DNA of 64,000 nt from Casuarina equisetifolia (Eukaryota > Streptophyta > Magnoliopsida > Fagales > Casuarinaceae). Position 1 is the stretch's first letter. Each line of letters opens with the position of its first letter. The notes below the pieces were generated by a model, which searched no databases, was not told where the DNA came from, and saw only the letters and a program-made list of their open reading frames with translations. The position numbers were made by a program, and so were the translations under genes. Location: contig CM052362.1 of assembly GCA_028551475.1 (NCBI GenBank), positions 17,962,021 to 18,026,020 of the forward strand, in the 5' to 3' direction. This document shows positions 59,842-64,000 of this stretch, in pieces.

Positions 59842-62063
59842 CTAAAGTTCCATACAGAGGTAAGAGATGACGGAGCCCGCTCTTCGTTTGGTTCGCTGGC
59901 TAACCTTCCACTTCTCAACTAGAACCTTCTTTATATTGGCACAACTAGAAACCACGGTAGCAACTCCAGCTGCAGTTATACCAGTGCAATAAACCATGTG
60001 GCAGGATTCAAGAAGGGTGCAGTTTTTGACAAGATGGGAAAGACCAACGTCGCTTACATGATTGCAGTGTGATAGTAATATTTCTTTGAGTAATGGACAG
60101 CCTTCTCCTAACTCAACCATTGCCATATCACCCAAGTTCTGCCAAGATGGACAATTATGTTGGATTGACGAGAAATTTGCAATATCAGATGGGGGGAGAG
60201 AGAGAGAGAGAAAGAGAGAACACACCTGCAGTACACTAACGTCTAGGGAACTGAGTTCAGGGCAACCCCTTGCAATTGCTATTATTCCCGCATCACCAAT
60301 TTGGTGGCAGCCACTCACATTTAGGTGATGCAGTGAGCAACCCCGACCAATGGCAACAAGGGCCTCGTCTCCAACCCTAGTGATGAAAAGAGGAAGGTCA
60401 GTCAGAGGTCTTGTAGGAATTACAGGAGGAAGAATTTGATAATAAACTAAATGAAATTTTTGACCAGCAAACAATCAATTATAGCAAGAAAAAGGCTCTC
60501 ATTCTCAAAGATAAAATGAAAAGGGCGAAGGATACTTTACCTATCACAAAACCTAAGACTTAGATCTGTGAGAGATTTACAGTGCTCACCAATAGCAACA
60601 ATTCCCTTGTTTCCAATCTATCAATATCAAAAATCATGAGATATGTTAGTCTATGTAACTTGACATAATTAGTCTGCCAAAAAATATAAACAACCGCAAA
60701 GATGCAGATGTTAACAACAAATATTTAACTACTGTCTCTCAGCACTTTTTTTAGTAAAAGAAAAAATTAAATTCTTAGAAGAGGACAATCATATTTATAA
60801 ATCGAGAAGGCATCAAAAGCAACACAAGCAAACAAAAGTATCTTAATAAAATAGGAGAAACAGTTGACTAGCCTTCACATTGCGGATCAAAATAATAACA
60901 AAAATATACAGTAACTTCACAAACCCATCCGTCATAGGCTTGCAGCAATTTCTCAAGATTTCCTCGCCTAAGAGGCCAACTCTCTATTCCTAGATCTCAA
61001 TTCCACATAGTCAATCAGTCCAAAAAGACTCTTGTGAGTCAGGCCTCATGTCTCACATCCAATCCATACCCCATCAGTTGATCCTCAAAAGACGTACAGT
61101 CAAATACTCCTCAAAAGTCACCAAGGCTATGCTTAGAAAAATAAAGCTTACGTTATGTTTAAACCCAAATGATAATGTTTCTTGACAGAGCCGATCTTTG
61201 CTTGAAAACCTATAAATTTTCAATGAGAAAGAGGAGGATTTTCGTACAGAGACAGGTCTCACTACAACGAGTTTGAGCCTCATGAAGCAAATTAATGAAG
61301 CAATCGACGAAAAAAAGGAAGGAGGGGGGGGGGGGGGGGGGAAGGAAAGAAAGAGTGAGAAAGGAATCTTGGCACTGTTTTCAAACTCTGATTGGCTGTT
61401 ATGGGGGTTTCAACACCTAAATTCGGAAGGTATTGTCACTGGTGTTGCCCATTAGCAGCTAAGATGAAAAAATGTAAGACAGAGAGATAGAGAAATCAAG
61501 GCGTGACCCAAGATTTTCTTTTATTTCAATTTAAGCCTTCCCATGTCCCTTTGTTAGATGTGTGTGTGCGTGTGTGATGTATCCAACCATTTTCAAGGCA
61601 TCTCTGGATCCAAAATGTGTCAGCACTGTATTTACTTCAAAGTTCAAAATTCTCTTATTCTCTACTACAAAATATGTATCACTTCTGGAAATCCAGAACA
61701 GATCTTAAACACTCAATCGGATATAATGTTGCCCCCCACCTAGCAGTAGATGGAAATTCCTAGATAACAAGGCAGGTATCAATTGCAGCTTTTTGGTGAT
61801 CCAGAACTCTTGTATACAGCAGACTGATTAACTAAACTCAAATTTCAGACTTGTATTCAGCATCTAAGCACAACCATTTTCTGTGAAGAAAAGTATCCAA
61901 TTACTCAGGAACAAAAGGGCAATATTTTGATGTGAAATGAATAAAAGGAACAATCTGCAAAATTGTGAATAATTGGAAAATTAAACAACGAATTTTGTAA
62001 AAGCTGAGATACAAAAACTAAATATGTGTTCTCTTTTTTTTTTTTTGTGTGTGTGTGTGTGAA

Positions 62064-62127
<64 letters not shown>

Positions 62128-63718
62128 AGAACCTCATAACACCGGCGAATATGAAGTTTCTTCAACTTTTGGCATCCCCTAGCTATACCACATATACCTT
62201 CATCTCCTATACTGGAACAATCTACCAAGTGAAGTGCTTGCAAGAACTTACAGCCCCTTCCAACTTCCACAAGGGCATTGTTACCTATCTTCTGGCAGAA
62301 TAATAGTGCTAACTCAGTAAGCTGTCTGCACATATGAGAGAGCCAACTTTAACACTCATCTCAAATGATTGACCGGCAATACCAGACAAAATGTCAACAT
62401 ATTTGCCACAAGCCAACAAAAAAAGTGACTAGCTCTGATCTATATTAAATGCAAGAAGAAGCTTTATTAAGCAGCATGTGAGCGGCCATTAACTATAAAA
62501 TGCAAAGAGCATATGCGATTGACTCCATCCAACCCCTTAAAGGAACTTAAGTTTTGCCCTTTGACAACCAGTGAATCAGCACATTGAGCTATACTTGGAC
62601 AATTCCATCATGCAGAAAAGCAATGAACATCTATATATGGCAGAACTTAGGATTGTGATGTTTCAGAATGCCAAGGCAAGGATGTAAAAATAAAATCTTC
62701 CAAATTAGTAAAAGCATCTACTTCGTAAGAACTCTTCTAGAGCTTCAGACAGTGATACCAGTAGCTCATATACCCCCAACATGACGTACAGAGAATAAAT
62801 ACACGTCATTAATAAAACAAAAACTAGTTAGATTAAGTTGGCAGAGAAACATACTGGCAAGATTTTCCAATGGATTGCAGTCCTAGAGTTCCAATATTGT
62901 GACACCCATTAACTTCGAGATGTGTAAGTTCCTTGCAACCTGTTGCAATTGCTTCCATGCCCTTGTCACTCAGGAAATAGCAATCACTAAGAGTAAGATT
63001 TTTCAACTTCGTACAGCCATTGCCAATAGCACTTAGACCCCTGAAATGTGATACAAAAAAGATAAATAATGTAAGAGATTCTGATTGGTGCATAAAAGAA
63101 GTGCCTGACACCGTGACCAAGAACAGTTCTGTCACATTCTAACGGAAAGAGATTTTTCAAAAAAAAAAATTCAAACAATTGGCAGAACTCTGTTTCATAA
63201 CAAGCTTATTAAGCATTCAGAATGATGACAGAAATAATGCTCGTCCCAGAAGGAAACTGGAAATAAGCCAATAAATCTCATAGACAGTTTCCAAAAGAGT
63301 GAGAAACTAACTTGTCAGTGAATTTCTGCAAGCTGCATACAGCCAGTATTTCCAGCGACAAACAACAAGTGCCGACAGCTACCAAAGCCACATCAGTAAC
63401 ATTAATACATTGTAGCTTCAAAACTTTCAAAAGAGGACATCTTTTGGCCACAGAAAGAAGCCCTTTGTTGCTTATGCAGTCTGAATCCAGTGACAGGGTT
63501 TCAAGAGACTGGCAGTGACGCCCAACTGCTTCCAATGAAACGTCCGTTATTTTTGCACAAGCTGCTACACCAATAGATTTTAATGATTTCCCACAACCAA
63601 GGGCTAAATCAACCACACCCGTGTCACTCAAGCCTTCACAAAACCGCAAATTCAAATCTTCAAGCTGATGGCAGCATTGTCCGACAGCAGCTATACCCGC
63701 ATCTCCAACATAACAACC
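59842..63718 (-). CDS. FBL4: F-box/LRR-repeat protein 4-like, C-terminal part (5' end outside window)
   Basis: Predicted substrate-binding subunit of an SCF ubiquitin ligase. Six minus-strand exons are visible: 63312-63718, 62855-63040, 62133-62325, 60541-60617, 60226-60376 and 59842-60138. They total 1311 nt, in frame, about 436 residues to the stop. They encode a continuous array of cysteine-containing leucine-rich repeats of about 26 residues, for example LEDLNLRFCEGLSDTGVVDL, LKNLTLSDCYFLSDKGM, LTDLSLRFCDR, LHHLNVSGCHQIGDAGI and LKEILLSHCNHVSDVGL. The C terminus is basic (KVSQRTKRRAG). Order and spacing match plant FBL4 (At4g15475 type). The first visible exon opens GCYVGDAG. The F-box and first repeats should lie beyond position 64000. 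No breaks were seen. Confidence 0.94.
61324..61341. repeat. Poly-G tract, 18 bases
   Basis: An uninterrupted run of 18 G on the + strand, in the intron between the 62133-62325 and 60541-60617 exons of the FBL4-like gene. It is length-unstable in principle. Confidence 0.9.
62047..62124. repeat. (GT)n/(GA)n compound microsatellite
   Basis: A GT run (62047-62060) is followed by 29 GA units (62067-62124) on the + strand. In the sense of the FBL4-like gene this is a long CT run starting about 9 bases after the donor of exon 62133-62325. Confidence 0.95.
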
Positions 63719-64000
63719 CTGGAAGAAAAAATGTGAATGAGTAGAGCTTAGGATAGTATATCGCATGAGCACAGAAAATTGAAACCAAACAGGTGCCGAC
63801 AGATTTTATGCCAAGCCCCTCCCACCAAAAGGATGGAGCGATTCAAGCTAGGGAGCCAAAGTCGACCATAAATGGGAGTTAAAAGAGGTTCTAGCCTTGC
63901 AAGGCTACATGCATGGGGAACGATGCCAGATATTTTCTGGTCATAGCACCCCCCGGTGGAACAAAATCCGCACCAACCACAACTTTAGGCAACACGTTAC
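63719..64000. other. FBL4 intron sequence at the window edge
   Basis: Upstream of the first visible FBL4 exon (minus strand). I see no F-box or repeat-encoding exon here, so this is probably intron. The last 120 bases are GC-richer and unidentified. Confidence 0.4.

Overview
The window reads as nuclear DNA of a flowering plant, most likely a eudicot. Genes are split by AT-rich GT-AG introns, intergenic DNA is AT-rich, and every gene I recognise belongs to a land-plant family. I cannot name the species. Coding sequences were assembled by joining exons at visible splice sites, and exon lengths were checked for frame.

Layout. 0.6-1.2 kb (+): a three-exon twin-CX9C protein like COA4. 2.65-4.4 kb (-): a methionine sulfoxide reductase B with a one-base frameshift just before its catalytic cysteine. 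Near 5.1 kb: a probable tRNA-derived SINE. 7.7-15.6 kb (+): two tandem, decayed copies (unit about 3.7-3.9 kb) of a CCCH zinc finger/WD40 gene (ZFWD type). 17.5-30.2 kb (+): a complete 16-exon SAC3B-like gene for nuclear mRNA export, with an internal duplication of exons 2-3. 31.5-39.4 kb (-): two tandem clade-type protein phosphatase 2C genes, the second diverged at both ends. 39.5-47.6 kb: a long stretch without a supportable gene, containing a decayed Ty1/copia fragment. 47.8-48.8 kb (+): an intronless S-adenosylmethionine decarboxylase of the SAMDC4/BUD2 type. 52.0-59.1 kb (-): a complete eight-exon AP-5 adaptor mu subunit. 59.8-63.7 kb (-): the C-terminal six exons of an F-box/LRR protein like FBL4, whose F-box end lies beyond the window edge.

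The genes do not form a pathway. They are independent housekeeping and signalling genes: mitochondrial assembly, redox repair, mRNA export, phosphatase signalling, polyamine synthesis, endosomal sorting and ubiquitin ligation. The main theme is local tandem duplication at several scales: gene scale (ZFWD, PP2C), exon scale (SAC3B) and intron scale (176-bp and about 120-bp direct repeats), with one copy usually decaying.

I found no CRISPR array, operon, tRNA or rRNA gene, and no convincing new system. The best leads are the MSRB frameshift, the SAC3B exon duplication, the ZFWD copies with a shared lost zinc ligand, and the diverged PP2C copy.
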